The notes under the pieces were generated by a model. The model was given only the letters and a program-made list of their open reading frames with translations, made no database searches and was not told where the DNA came from. Made by a program: the position numbers and the translations under genes. From assembly GCA_017979445.1 (NCBI GenBank), contig CM030714.1, positions 16,301,892 through 16,365,891 of the forward strand: a stretch of 64,000 bases of DNA. The letters run 5' to 3'. The first letter of the stretch is position 1. Every line of letters starts with the position of its first letter. This DNA comes from Akebia trifoliata (lineage: Eukaryota; Streptophyta; Magnoliopsida; Ranunculales; Lardizabalaceae). Below, in pieces: positions 45,533 through 58,350 of this stretch.

Positions 45533-47161
45533 TGTCACACTCCCAAATCCAACATGAATCCCAAGGACTCATCTATTAGATGTCAAGGCATGATTAATTA
45601 TCTCATCCCATGATAATATACAATAATTAAAAAAAGTAGATCATGATTCACTATTATATCCTAGCAAAAGCATATATATTACTAATAAACTAATAGAGTG
45701 CAGATGCAAATAATAATTATAATTATAATTATAATCCATAATCTTCAATCTTGTAATAACATAAATTAATGTCTCCAAATCTAACATATAAATGTAGCTA
45801 ATATATAATATTGAAATAAAATGACACGTAGTACCTTGATATAAATGTCTTAAACTAAAACATAAAAATGAAACAACTACTAAATTCAAAGACAGCTTAA
45901 ATTGACGAAGGCGGTTGTTCATCCATATACTCAAACTTTTGTACTTTCTCATAAATCTTCTCTTCAACAAATGACTCCTCTAAAGACTATGATCTGGAAA
46001 ATGTGAATGGTAGGATGAGTAATGGGAGTTACTCAGTAGGATGTATACCGGTTTAATAACTTATTACAGCATGCAACGAATAAATATACTGAAATTTAAA
46101 TCATGCTAATTTTGTTATAATATAGCATTCAGATAAAGATTAAAAATAATAATAAAATAATTCAGGTAAATATTAATATATTAGTTTGATCAAATATATC
46201 ATTATTAGTTTTAACATGCTTACAAACTATAAATATCTATCTATCAACATATAATAAAAAGATATATATTACAAATATGACTGTGTAATCGATAATAGTA
46301 TTGAGGAACACACCGATACAACAATCTCAGTATAGTCATAGATATTTCAAACTATTTTCAATGTGAAACCCCACCATTTTCATCTGATTTTCTGGTCGAT
46401 CATTGTTATCACATTTGAGTGACCATTTATCCGACTTAGACTGGCCATTGACCAAGGTTCAAAAACTTGAATTAATAATACTGGTCATTTATTTGACGAC
46501 TACAAATTCTTAATGATAACTAATTAGCCTAAGAGAAAATTCTTCACGTCTAAACCTATTAAGATGCAATACGTGTGAACCTCGAGTATCTTTACCCTAG
46601 ACAAAGACCACATTTACACATAGATGTTCCCTAAGAAAGAAGATGAGAAATTTCCAAATCTCACAAGCTATACTACTCTCTAAGGTATTTCATACTATCA
46701 AACAGAGTAAGACATCATGTGTTATCCTAGAATGACCCACTACTTCCGAAAATATAGCAATGCATTACGCTTTCTAGGTTTCTACGATCCTTTACTATCA
46801 AAATGTAAATGAAAGTATGGTAGTACTCTCTAGTTACATTCATTTGTCAAATCATCCATTAATCAATCATATCTTACGTATTCGTGGGAATGTGAGATGT
46901 GCATCCATTTATCTATCAATCAAGTATAATGTAGCCTAGCCACTACATACATCTGAAAGCATTGTTTCATTAATCAATCGAAAACATAAGTTTTCTCTAT
47001 CCATTTATCAATCTATTGATAAAATATCTATTGCTCTAAGTAATTATCAAGATACATTTCTTTATAAAATATTTCTGTTCTTAAAGTATTGACCAATTCT
47101 ATATGATAGTCTTAGTTGAGTTGAAAGATTCAAAAAATTTAATTAAACATAAAATAGTTAA
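45533..47161 (+). mobile_element. Diverged, truncated LTR of the long TGTGACGCCCC-type family
   Basis: Starts TGTCACACTCCC. Keeps the order of landmarks seen in the 52799 LTR: GGATGAGTAATGGGAGTTACTCAG near 46010 (there GGTGAGTAACGAAAGTTACCCAG) and GACCATTTATCCGACTTAGACTGGCC near 46420 (there GACCATTTATCCGGCTCAGGCTAGCC); only stretches of these are identical. Its right end is lost where a Tat-type LTR begins at 47162. Contains an ATAATTATA-type simple repeat at about 45710-45735. Confidence 0.6.
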
Positions 47162-47609
47162 TGTAGACACCACAATGTGATTGAATAAGTCTGATAGCTC
47201 GTTCAAAGACAGTATCAAAGATCAAATTGAGAGAATTTTGATCAATCGAGGGGAAACCACTCAAACTAATGAAATCTAATCAATGAAAAATTGATTTTAC
47301 CTAGTCGTACCAACCAAATGGCCAATCATAGACATAGCTTGGCTATTTAGAACATATGACAAAGTAATATTTTGTTCCAACTTTTTCTTTGTGGTGCGTA
47401 GGTATAATTTTACTTTGGCCATACCTAGCATATATCTAATTCAGTTAGGCAGTTGAAGAGCTCATGTGTGGATGAGATTATTCCTAGGAAATTACCTTAT
47501 CCACCCCTCTTGAGTTAGATTTCCCTAATCTAATCTCCTTTTAATTTTTTAAGTACCTATGTTCTAAATCTTTAAATTTTCTCTCATTTAAGATCCTTTG
47601 GTAAGCTAC
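47162..47609 (+). mobile_element. Tat-type LTR, left part (interrupted)
   Basis: Starts TGTAGACACCAC and continues AAGTCTGATAGC as in the 9364 LTR. Interrupted at 47610 by an inverted long LTR; continues at 50514. Confidence 0.6.
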
Positions 47610-48630
47610 TATAATGACCTAAAAAATTTAATGCATATCTCGAGGAAAGATTTGTAGTTTTTGAAGTTGATTTTAAAAGTATGGATCCTTAATTTAAAAT
47701 ATTTGAGGTAAATTAACTTCACCAATAGATTCAGAAGGGTAAAAAAATATATTTTAGCTTGTAAGTGTGTTTTAATTAAAAGTCAAATGAAAAAGTTGTC
47801 GAATCTTTGATTTTTGTGTCAATTTTTATCCAATAGGTAAAAGATTAATTTAGAGACATAATTTGAGAAATTCAATCGTCCTGTTAGGTTCGTGTAAAAA
47901 AATCACTCGAAATAGAATACAAGAATGTTTAAATCGACATTCAAGAAAAATAATTCCTGAAATGATGCTTACGTTCCCATTTAAGTATAAATATCAGAAA
48001 CCTAAAGAAAAATCTAATTTTTCTTATTCTTCTCTCCAAACAAATCTCCGTCTTATTTTTTCTTGATCTTTGCAACTCAGATTTATGTTAAACTAGAACA
48101 ATTCGAATTTTACCATAAAAAGGAAAGTCGCTCATTTCATGAAGGACTACGTGTGGACACAAAGAAATTCGATTTTCGTCGAAGAAAAGTTTCTATGATC
48201 GATCGGAGGCGATCTTTAATTTCGATCAACCGTCAAAAATAATCCAGAGTAGGATGTCTTCCCTTTTACCCTTTAGTTATACAACAATCTCATAGAAAAA
48301 TACATTTAATTTTTTAGATTGTTATTATTTTTCTATTTTTTATATTTAATTTGTTAAATTCACGCATGTTTGAATGAATTGAATCATGTTGTGGAATTCT
48401 TTTCAATTGATTTTGGTTTATTGGATGTTATTTAAGTCTTTTATAAGTTGTGTGATGTTTTAGAAATAAATTGATACATTTTATATTAATTTTTGATAAA
48501 ATATTTTTGAAAATAAAAAAAAAAATTCAAGCTTTCCACTTACTAGCGACACCGCTATTAGACATTAATGGTGTCGTCAAAAGGTTTTTACTTAGATTTG
48601 AAATCTGGTTCATGTTTGGTTTCCCTCACA

Positions 48631-48665
<35 letters not shown>

Positions 48666-50513
48666 TGTACACATTTTATTTCATTAAAAACATTTAAGTA
48701 AATGTACTTTTCATTTACTTTAAGTTCTTAAATGAAATTAAAGTTTTATCTCCCATTTGAAAACTTTTGAAATAATTTCAAGATTCAAATCTCATCGTAT
48801 CAAGATTTAATTTTTGGTTTCAAGAACAAAACGTAAATTACAACGTTTTTATCCAATTTTCAAAACTCGATATCTTAACCGTTCCTTTGAATAAAGTTAT
48901 AAAAATTGCACGATACTTTTCATGTTGTCGAAGGCTTTTATTTATAAAAAAATCAATTTTCAATTTCGACAACTTTGAAAAATTACTTTTTTCAATACTT
49001 AACCAAATTTTCATAATTTTTTTTCAACTTTTATGTCTTATGACTTTATCGTATTTTTTGAGTATTTCTAATGGAAATGATTGATGCTCGACGGATGTCA
49101 AATAACTTTAAAAGTGAAATATATTTTATTAGATATATAGGAAGTTATACGAGGGATTGATCGATTGATTGATGGATGGATAGAGAGAATGTATGTTCTC
49201 GACTAATTGATGGGATAATACCTCCTGTCTTATACAGTGGTTGTGCTACGTAAGACATGATAGATAAATAGATGAATGGATTTATTGATGAATGAAAATG
49301 ATAGATGGATGTTATTTGAAAGCACTATTGAACCTTACTTTTATTTTTAATAAAAAGAAATTAGTATATATTACAAAAAGTCAAAACTATTTGTTTACTA
49401 GAAAATAATCGTAGAAAACCTACAAAGAGTGACTCGTTGTTGTATATCTAGAAGTGACGGGTCAATTTAGGATAATACTAGATGTCATATGCTTTTCGGT
49501 AATATGGGATACCTTAAAGCATATTACAACTTATGAGATCTGAGAATTTCTCCCACTTCTTTCTTGAGGAATGTTGTGTGTGTAAAGGCGGTCTTTGTAT
49601 AGTATAGTTTACAGTCATCAAATGGTCAACCTTATCGTTAGTTGAACTCAATATTGGGTTCTTAGTCAACAACTATTCTAAGTTGGATAAATGGTCATCC
49701 AACAGTGGTATGCTAGATCGGCCACAAAATCATATTATAACGATGGATTCTACGTCGGATTGGAAGTCTAAAATATCAAATTTTCATACCCGAGGCGGTT
49801 ATATCAGTATGTTCATCTGCTCTCTTATCGACTACACCGCCGTGTTCGTATTATGTATATTTTTTTTTTTTGAAATATTGATCGATGTTTTCCATCTGAA
49901 AGTTGTATGTATTATTTTAAATGATAGAAATGATAGATTGAAGTTTATTACCATTGTTTATTGATTATGCTTAAACATTTATCGTATGTTATATTGTGAA
50001 AACTTACATTATTTAACTGTTCAGATGATTACTCGTGCATGTATGACTCGTTGTTAGAACGATGTTCATCCTGTTAGTAACGTTCCCCTGTTACTCACCC
50101 TATCCTTCACCCTTTCAAATCATTCAGCTTTTGAAGAACCTTTCTTTGAAGAGTCATTCGAGGAGATTCTTGAGGAGGATCAAGTCGATGTCTTGTCGTC
50201 GTCATCTATTTGAGGATTAATAAAGGGTCTTAGCAGCTTTTGATTATAGATAAGAAACATGTTTGTTTAAGAATTTATAATCTAATGTATTTAAGAGATT
50301 GATGATTTGACTTATGATTATTTCAATGATAGTTATTACATACTTTAAATATGAATAAATGTTAGTTATTTTGTTGTTTCACTGCGTGTATTTTTATTCC
50401 ATTACTATTATTGTCTGTGTTTATTCTATTAGGTCGTGAGTATGTTTACCTCAGACCTTGAGATTTTGATTGATGAGTTCTCGAGATTCATGTTAGGATT
50501 TTGGAGCGTGACA
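47610..50513 (-). mobile_element. Inverted long LTR (about 2.9 kb), solo
   Basis: The right end GGAGCGTGACA is the reverse complement of a TGTCACGCTCC start; the left end TATAATGACC is a decayed TGTAATGACC. Flanking 5-mers are GCTAC (47605-47609) and GGTAC (50514-50518), matching at four of five. Reversed landmarks of the family are present (CCCCTGTTACTCACCC near 50086). No coding capacity; frames at 48471-48701 and 49683-49964 are low-complexity. An AT microsatellite sits at 48633-48661. Confidence 0.7.
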
Positions 50514-51520
50514 GGTACTCATTGTCCTAATCTTGACCCAAAGTCCTTCTTGGTCGTCACTTAAGGTAAATTACTCCTCTAACCCCAATTTATTAAGACT
50601 TATTAGAGGTAATTTTCTTTTATACTCGTTTAATCTTCTTCAATATCCACATGAAGTCCATGGCATTCAATGTTAATTGACCATGTTCAAGAGGCTATGA
50701 CCATTTCTTCTATCCTAGAGAAGTTTCTAAAACTTGGGCCTAATGACCTATCTATCCTTAAATTATTAAAAAGCTAGCTTAGCCAATTGTCTAGAAAGGC
50801 CAAAAATGAACCACCAATTTGCTTGCCATCTAAACTAGGTCTCTAGAATTTAACTCAAAGCCAAGGTCTTAGTAGATTCCTATCTTTCATTTAGAATTCT
50901 CTAGAACTTTTGATCTTTTACTAACCTATCATTTGGTCATCTTGATCGGTGAGAGTCATAGGTGAGTGAAAAACCATCAAGGTCAAGTTATTTAAGGGTA
51001 AAATAAGTCATTCTATATGGTTATCTTGTTAATTAAGAGAAGTCTAGATTTTATGACCAAACTATCCCTCGAAGGTCTCCCAAAATCCTATAAATAGGAA
51101 TCCTATTCAAGGAAAATAGGAGGATAAGAATTAGAATTCCAAAATTTATGCAAAAATCCCTTCTCAACGCTTTCAAGCCTTCTCAAAATTCTGTCCAAAT
51201 ATCAACTTACTCTCCCAAGAAGCCAAATCCAAGAAGAAGAAGAAGGAGACCAAGGTGGAAGAAATTGTAGCTCAAATTCCCTTTTAATTCCTCTATTCTC
51301 ATCTCCCCATTTTTTAAATTTAATATTATTTTATTTCAAGCTTTCCTTATGCTTCTAGTAATGTAGATATTTTAATTCTTAGTTAGAGGCTTGGGGGTAG
51401 AGAATAATCCCTCCTAGTGAGGTAACCTTTCTTAATAAATCTTCAATAAACTCCTTAAAAGCATTATAGTAGGTTGTTTTTATTTGCATGCAATTTAGCA
51501 ACTAAATGATAGAAGGGAAG
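50514..51520 (+). mobile_element. Tat-type LTR, right part
   Basis: Continues 47609. Blocks match 9780-10690: GGTAAATTACTCC, TTATTAAGACTTATTAGAGG, CTCCCAAAATCC and TATA box TATAAATA at 51089-51096, then GTAGAGAATAATCCCTCC and CTTCAATAAACTCCTT. Its own 3' end is not resolved. Confidence 0.65.
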
Positions 51521-52302
51521 AGACCCTACTTGATTGTATCTTCTACGAATGATTGATTCCAAACGATCACTTTTGTCGATCTTGAAAGTTCATCTTCAAC
51601 CAAAACATGTTTTTCCTTGGATCATTGTGGAGCCTTCGACATGACGAAAATTTTCTTCTCTTTCATCGAACTTTGAATTCCATTCTATGGTCTTCGAATA
51701 AAAAATTTTAATTTTAGGGAGGTTATAATTAGAGTTTTAGTCTGGTGAAAGGGTTAAAATTTAGTAAATTTTTTTTAACTTTAGTATTTATAAAGACCTA
51801 AGGACGTAAATATCATTTTAGAATTTTTTTTATTTTATTTAAAAAGTCTATGTTCTAGTTTAAATTTTTGCAAACTTAATGGTGTTCTTAAATTTTCAAG
51901 AATCATTTTAAAATTTTTTATATTCCCAAGTGACCAAACTTAATCATTAATCAAACTTTCTCGAGATACATAATGGATTTATAAGACATTACAAATCAAC
52001 TTGAGATCTACAAAACCAAAGACTTCAAGAAAACAAATGCTTTGGAAACTACTCCTTAAAGTCACATTTTCATACCAACAATCCTCTCAAAATTGAACCT
52101 TATTCTTTATTCCAATTCATAAGCATCATTTTTTTTTCTTCTTGAATCTGGGAGGATCCTTAAACTACTTTCCAAATACCACAACAATTAGGCAGTCAAC
52201 CCAATCTATCCTAACAGCCATGACCCACCATATCAATCTTTCTAACCATAATGCACTTTTAAAGACTATTTTTCCTCCACTCCAAATCTTTATAGTTGTT
52301 TG
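51521..52302. other. Intergenic DNA, nothing recognised
   Basis: No gene or repeat structure identified; T-rich runs only. Confidence 0.4.
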
Positions 52303-52798
52303 TGTTAGAATTTAGAGGGTTGAATTTTGAAAATCCTTTAATATTCAATAGGTTTTAACCATTTGGTAAAACAATCTTTTAACCATAGGGTAATACAATC
52401 CCATATTTGCTTTATGCTTTATGCTTTTACTTTATTTAAGTTCAGTTGAAAGTTTTGTTTTGCCTTGAGTAATTTTAGTTTCACATCGACTAAGAGAAGA
52501 ATTGATTTGCAATTCTTAAATAGTTGTGTTTCTAATAGCTTTAAAGGGGATAGAAGTAGTGGGCCAGCTCAAGCGCGCACATGGGGGCCTAAGAGGAAAA
52601 TCCAAGATTTCAATTGGGATTTGGATCCACTGGTCTGAAAACCTTAATGCGTGTGCGCACGTAGGAAATACGTGCAGGAGGGGGTGCAAAATCTCGGATT
52701 TACACCTCACATGGGTGTGCGCAAATGCTTGTTTTTTTGCTTTAATTATCAATGCCCAATTTTATTAAAAATTCTTTGTTTTGAACCAGTATGTATAT
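52303..52798 (+). mobile_element. Probable 5' LTR/leader of the right-hand copia element, first part
   Basis: Starts near TGTGTTAGAATTTAG. Contains a stretch resembling 16435-16520, ahead of the other copia gag. Interrupted at 52799 by a long solo LTR; the leader resumes at 56241. LTR boundaries and PBS could not be fixed. Confidence 0.5.
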
Positions 52799-55700
52799 TG
52801 TGACGCCCCGCCAAACGCTAACACAAATCCATATGCCAAACCTCAAGGTACTAGGTGGCACCTCAAAATTTCGGCATGGTCTCCCCTGCTTATGTTAGCG
52901 TTTCACGGAACTCAAACCTGGTAAACCAATTTATAACAAAACCTGTATATAAAACTGTAAATACAGGAAATGAACAGCGGAAGACTAATTACATCTAACA
53001 TGTAAGTAGATCAGAGTGCGGAAGATTTAATCATATACAGGCTTACAAAATACTCTCACTCTAACATAGGCCTAAACTCTCAATCCAAAAACTACATACA
53101 TCCTGGATGAAACTGGCAATTCTAACGGATGTAGCCTTAGTGCTCACCAGGCAATAAACTCTGATCGTCAATCTGACCGACCAGATACTCCTCAAATACT
53201 GACTCTACGCCTGTCTCGGTAGCTGCAAGTGCTGAAACTAAAAAAATAGGAAGGAAAGGGTGAGTAACGAAAGTTACCCAGCAAGTCCACAGCCAATTCC
53301 TACCAATAACCCTTCCTAAGCATGATCGAATAAAGCATACTGAGTATTTTTAATACATACAAGGTTTTACAAGATAAAATACGATCAACTGGTACATATA
53401 GCCAGGGATGAGCAACTAAACAGTTTTAAAAATTACACATAGCATCAATCATCCATACTCATCATACATTTTTCATTTTATGCAAATAAGATTGCCAACA
53501 TTGAAATAATAGACATGCTTTTCATTTATAATTCGAAATATAACAATAGATACATAATACAAATGGTGGAGTATTGGAATTAAAGAGTTGGGATTCACGA
53601 CTGGATTGCTTCCAGTCAGGACATGATATTCCTCAATAACATCGTAGTTTCTGATTTTGTGGCTGGTCGTGTCTACCACGCTTACGGGACCATTTATCCG
53701 GCTCAGGCTAGCCGTTTAACGTGACCGTAAGCAATGGGTCTCTTTTCGATGTGTCAGAACGTTTGACTATTACTAGATTGTTAGTGATCACTGACTAATC
53801 ATCTTCGTCTATGCCTATCAGGCGTGCATGTGATTCCCAAAATGACACTCCACTCGTATACGACCACCTTTACAATACACGTTCACTGGTAAAGATAAGA
53901 AAGGAATGGACCCGGATTCCAGTTGTGACTCCACTCTCATACGTGTCCCATACCACGTATGAGTTTGGTGGTCCCTACTGTACATCCCAGGATAGTGTAC
54001 CCCTCCGGATGATGTGACACACTATCCCTTCAGGCATTCACAAACCCTTTAACAGCTCACAAAATAGCTACGTACATATATGATTTTTCATTTAAAACAA
54101 AAGAGAAATTAACAGAACAGGGTTGAGAACGGATATCCAGTTCCTACCATGCAACCGTGGCCACCCGGCCTAAAATAAATAACAGTATTCAGCGCAGGCG
54201 CTAACATAATCGGAAATAAACATGCAACCCTTTCATTAATAACCTGGATATCCTTTCACCAACCTACACACAACATACAATGTAAAAGGCAGACATCACC
54301 CCTCGGGTGTGATTCTGACAATTTACCGTTTCATTCCCTTTTCCCATTCTCTCGACATTCTCACTTTTCATCCTTTCAAATAAACCATTCATTTTCAATC
54401 TTTCAAAGTCATTCTTTTGGTCTTTCCATTGAAAACCACCGAAGTTTATTCAAAAACAAGGTCCCAGCGATTCTCGGGACCAAAGCTGTTAAAAATAGAG
54501 AAAGCTGGTGAAAATTTGGCTAAGTGTCAGAAACTCAAATTTTCAAAGTTTTCAAAATAAAAACGTATTTTTCGAAATGAAAGTCTTGATCATGAGATTC
54601 GACACCATATAATTTTTGTAATCTAATTCAAAGGAACGCGAAAGTTATTTCATTTTGAAAACTTGCCGAAAACGTCGAAAATTACGTTTTGTTCTTGAAA
54701 CCAAAATTCGGATTTTGATCCTTTCAGATTTGGATCTTAAAACCATTCCCATTGTTCCGAAATGGGGGGGTAAAACCTTAATTTCATTAAAGAACTTAAA
54801 GTAAAAATGTTTTTAATGAAATAAAGGGTGAGAAATAGTGTATAAGGTGTGAGGAGGTCAAGCCAAGAGTCAGAACACTGTTCTGGTCAAAACTGTGTCT
54901 GTCGGTGGCAGAATCAATATGCTGTCGGTGGAATCGACAGAATACACATCGGCAGGTGTTGGTGGGACCGACGGTCCTGCCGACAGAACAAAGTTTTCGA
55001 CGGCTTCTTGATTTCGTCGGTGGCAGAAGCAACATTCTGTCGGTGGGACCGACAGAATGCCTTAGGCAGGTGCCGGTGGCATCGACCCTTCCCACCTACA
55101 GCCTGAACCTCACTCGCGATTTTTTTTGGTTTTTCGATCCCTTTTTCGATTTCTTCTTCCATTCTTCGAACCATTCGACCCACCCACGATTTTGTTATCA
55201 AAATTCGATAAAGCATAAAAAAAACACCTACTTCTACCATGAATTTGAAATCAAACACCAATTTCTACGATTTAAATGCAAACAATAAGTTTTGTTTCAA
55301 AACCCTAAATGCACATTTCGGAAATCTAAAGTTACCAATAAGAATTGGAAGTCCCTTACTTGGTTGTGAACGCCAAGGGTACAAGCTAGCACTACAACTC
55401 AAGGTTGGATGGCTCAAGAGTCGAGGTTGGGCTGACTTGGATGCGAAACGAGCGAGGGTTTGCAAGGCATCCGACAATGACGTTTTCCTTCGCTTCTACA
55501 ATGAAGTATATACCTAGCTCCTAACTCGATGAAGCCCTCGGATGGAATGTGTTGGGGTTTACTCGAGCTACCCGGCTGTTTTTTGATGGAGGATGGAGAA
55601 AATGAACAAGAATGAACAACCAAAGGTGGTGAAGTTGTAGCCCTCGTCGTGGCCGACAACTTTGCCTTCTTCGTCGAGGTTCAACTCGACTTCGTTCGCT

Positions 55701-56235
55701 CACAAACTTGACGGAAATGGGTCGAAACCCTAGGGTAGAGAAGTGGTTGTTGTTTGGGGTTTTCTTAGAGAAGAAGAGGAAATAATGAAATAAAAGAAAT
55801 CAGATCCCTTTTTATAATAAAGCTGAGGGGCATACTTGTAATTTCCCCCTTATTTCTAGTTTCGATCGTAACTTAACTATTCGGACTCGGAAAACGACAA
55901 ACGAATATATCATTTCGAATAATTTTTCGATTCGGATCTAATGGTGTCATCAAATCTTTTCGATTCTCGCTCTAACGAAATTCCACTGTTTTGGGTCCCA
56001 CTTAACACGAAATTCGAGGATTCTATAACTTCTCTATCCGAATTCGAATTCGGACTTGCTTACAGGCTAATGTATATATTTCGATCCTTTTGAATCTAAT
56101 GGCGAAGTTGATTTTTCTCGAAATTAATCATAACAAGATCCGAGTATTTTACTTTAAGTCTCTCCTTCGATATTTTCTTCCAAATCTCACCATTTAATTT
56201 CCTTGAGATATGAGTTGAAAATCCGGAGTGTTACA
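52799..56235 (+). mobile_element. Long solo LTR (3,437 bp), TGTGACGCCCC type, TSD TATAT
   Basis: Starts TGTGACGCCCCGCC and ends GAGTGTTACA. Identical 5-mers TATAT flank it (52794-52798 and 56236-56240). Related over its whole length to 58915-62262 (about 80-90 percent in the better parts). The start sequence and length recall Del/Tekay-type gypsy LTRs, but no coding region is present to confirm the lineage. 54896-55090 holds a cluster of GGTCGGT-type palindromes. Open frames within it (53811-54017, 54796-55288, 55239-55517, 55414-55703) overlap on both strands and are not kept in the second copy. Confidence 0.85.
54896..55090. repeat. Palindrome cluster inside the long LTR
   Basis: Repeated CTGTCGGTGG modules with inverted partners: CTGTCGGT/ACCGACAG around GGG at 55037-55055, GGACCGACGGTCC at 54965-54977, and CTGTCG/CGACAG at 54922-54940. 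The sister copy retains similar modules at 61091-61155. Confidence 0.7.
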
Positions 56236-56240
56236 TATAT

Positions 56241-56693
56241 TCTGAACCAATACAATGTGTCTGTTTAGAACCAGTACATTTGAATAGGTTTGTGACTATT
56301 CTAAACAGTCACTTTCTCTTCATTTATATCCATTGCTTATTCGATTTAAACACACTTAATCTCAACTATTAGTATACTTTATTATTCGTTGTGAGAGCAC
56401 ACAACATCATTGAGTTCGAAGTTACGTTTCTAATTTAAAGTACCCTGTTAGAAACGTGGGTTGTTGTATCTTGGAGAACGAATGCCTACAGATTGTGGTA
56501 CCGTAGCAAGGGTGGATTTCATTTTAGGACAATACGTTGTGCACGCATCAACCATTTTATTTAGGTAATATTTTTCTATTACATTCATTTTAAAAATTAG
56601 GATTTTTCAAACTTCTTCTCTGTTTGTCCATAAGAAATCAGTACTCAGTAGATAACAATCTAAAATGAAATTACCTATTAATTACTGATTTCT
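56241..56693 (+). mobile_element. Leader of the right-hand copia element, second part
   Basis: Resumes after the solo LTR: TTCTGAACCAATAC follows on from TTTTGAACCAGTAT before the insertion, so the site lies between two related GAACCA(A/G)TA phrases. No initiator-Met primer-binding site was recognised. Confidence 0.5.
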
Positions 56694-56948
56694 ATGGAAA
56701 CAATCTCTAATTTCGTGCGCAATGAAAACGATAAATTCGATGAAAATAATTTTAAATTCTGGCTACAGAAAATATTGTTCTATTTAACAACATTAGATTT
56801 GGCTCATATCATCACGCAAGAACCAATTTCTTTGGATGATGATGAGGAGAACCAAATCAAAATAATTGAATATTGAAAATGGGAACATTCCTATTTCATG
56901 TGCCAAAATTATATCCTAAATGAATGTACTGTTCTTTATAAGGTGTAT
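56694..56948 (+). pseudogene. Copia gag, N-terminal part
   Basis: METISNFVRNENDKFDENNF, then FKFWLQKILFYLTTLDLAHI and an acidic linker, the usual copia gag N-terminus. A TGA at 56874-56876 interrupts it. The same frame then continues KWEHSYFMCQNYIL to 56948, where the inverted LTR begins. Confidence 0.75.
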
Positions 56949-58319
56949 TGTAAAGCCCCGAGTTTTCGATTTGTATTTCGAGAAAATATAAAAATGATGT
57001 CAATTTTAGGGTCATATCGGGCCAAAAATGTAAATTTTTGTTAGATAAAATTTATAGAAATTGACCACACCATTAGATCCAAAATGAAAAATTAGATAAA
57101 ATAATCTATTCACTTGTTACTTTTGAAGTTTGGATGGTCAAGTTATTATCGATCAAAATAATAGGTAAAATACCGATTTCGTCCCAAGACTTTATATAAA
57201 TAAAATTTTTAATTTTGTTTATATTCATCATCATTCTCACGCATCCAAAATCAGCCAATATTTTTTTAAAGAAAATTTATTTTTCCCTTGACTTTTCAAC
57301 TCAGATTCGTCGCGAGTGGTCCGTCGTTGACGACCAACGTAGAAGGGAAAAAGGTCTGTAGCTTCGACATCTACAAAACCCATTCAATTTCCTTCCATTT
57401 TCTTTTCTTTTTCGCCCCGTATTGTCAAAAAATAGTCATATCTATACGGAAATTTCGCAACTTTGACCTCGAATTTCTTCTATTTCGGGATTAAATCGTC
57501 TTTCGTCATAGAAGGGAGAAAGGACGACGGCGTCGAGATCTTCGAAATCACAGGGTCAAATTTAAAAATTAATTATCTTGAAATTCAAACCATCTCGATT
57601 TATGTGCTGATTACCTCGATTTTTGTGCACGTACTTCAATTCCTTCACCTAGAGATTGTAAGGAACTCTCAATTTCTATTAATAATCGTAGATTGTGAAA
57701 ATTGCATTTATGATTTTATTGAAAATTTGTAATATATTTCCAAAAATATAAAATTCAATTGGTTATTTCAAATTCACGTCAGAACTTGTATAATTTATAT
57801 GTTTTATTATATTTTATAAAAAATTATACGTGGGTAGGATATTTCACCAGGTTATATCCGTTAGTTGGGTTTTGTGCATCGCTCAGACCTCATTTTGATC
57901 TAAATTTTGTACTTTTTCAAAGTTATTAATAAAAATGAATTTCATAGTTAAAAAAATGATTTAATATTCAATGAACTCATATTGAGTTGATGAATATCAG
58001 AAAGTGGATATTTTGTCTGAGAGATTGAAAATTGTAAAAATCAGAAAAAAGAAAAAATGTTATAAAACGGTAAAATGTCAGTCATACCCGAGGGGTGATG
58101 TCTGCATTTTACATTGTTGTGTTGTGTGTAGGTTGGTGAACGGATATCCAGTAATAATATTACTGGTTGAATGTTTATTTACTTTCTGTTAGCACGATGC
58201 ACTGTTTACTTTTTCGTTCCATTATTTATTTTAGGTTGGGTGGTTACAGTTGCATGGTTGGAAACTGGATATCCATTTTCAACTTTGTAATGTTAATTTC
58301 TCTTTTATTTTCAAATGAA

Positions 58320-58350
<31 letters not shown>

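Noticed and set aside
54796..55703. Overlapping frames of 60-127 codons on both strands
   Set aside because: They fall in the LTR palindrome cluster and nearby; the sister LTR does not keep them open.
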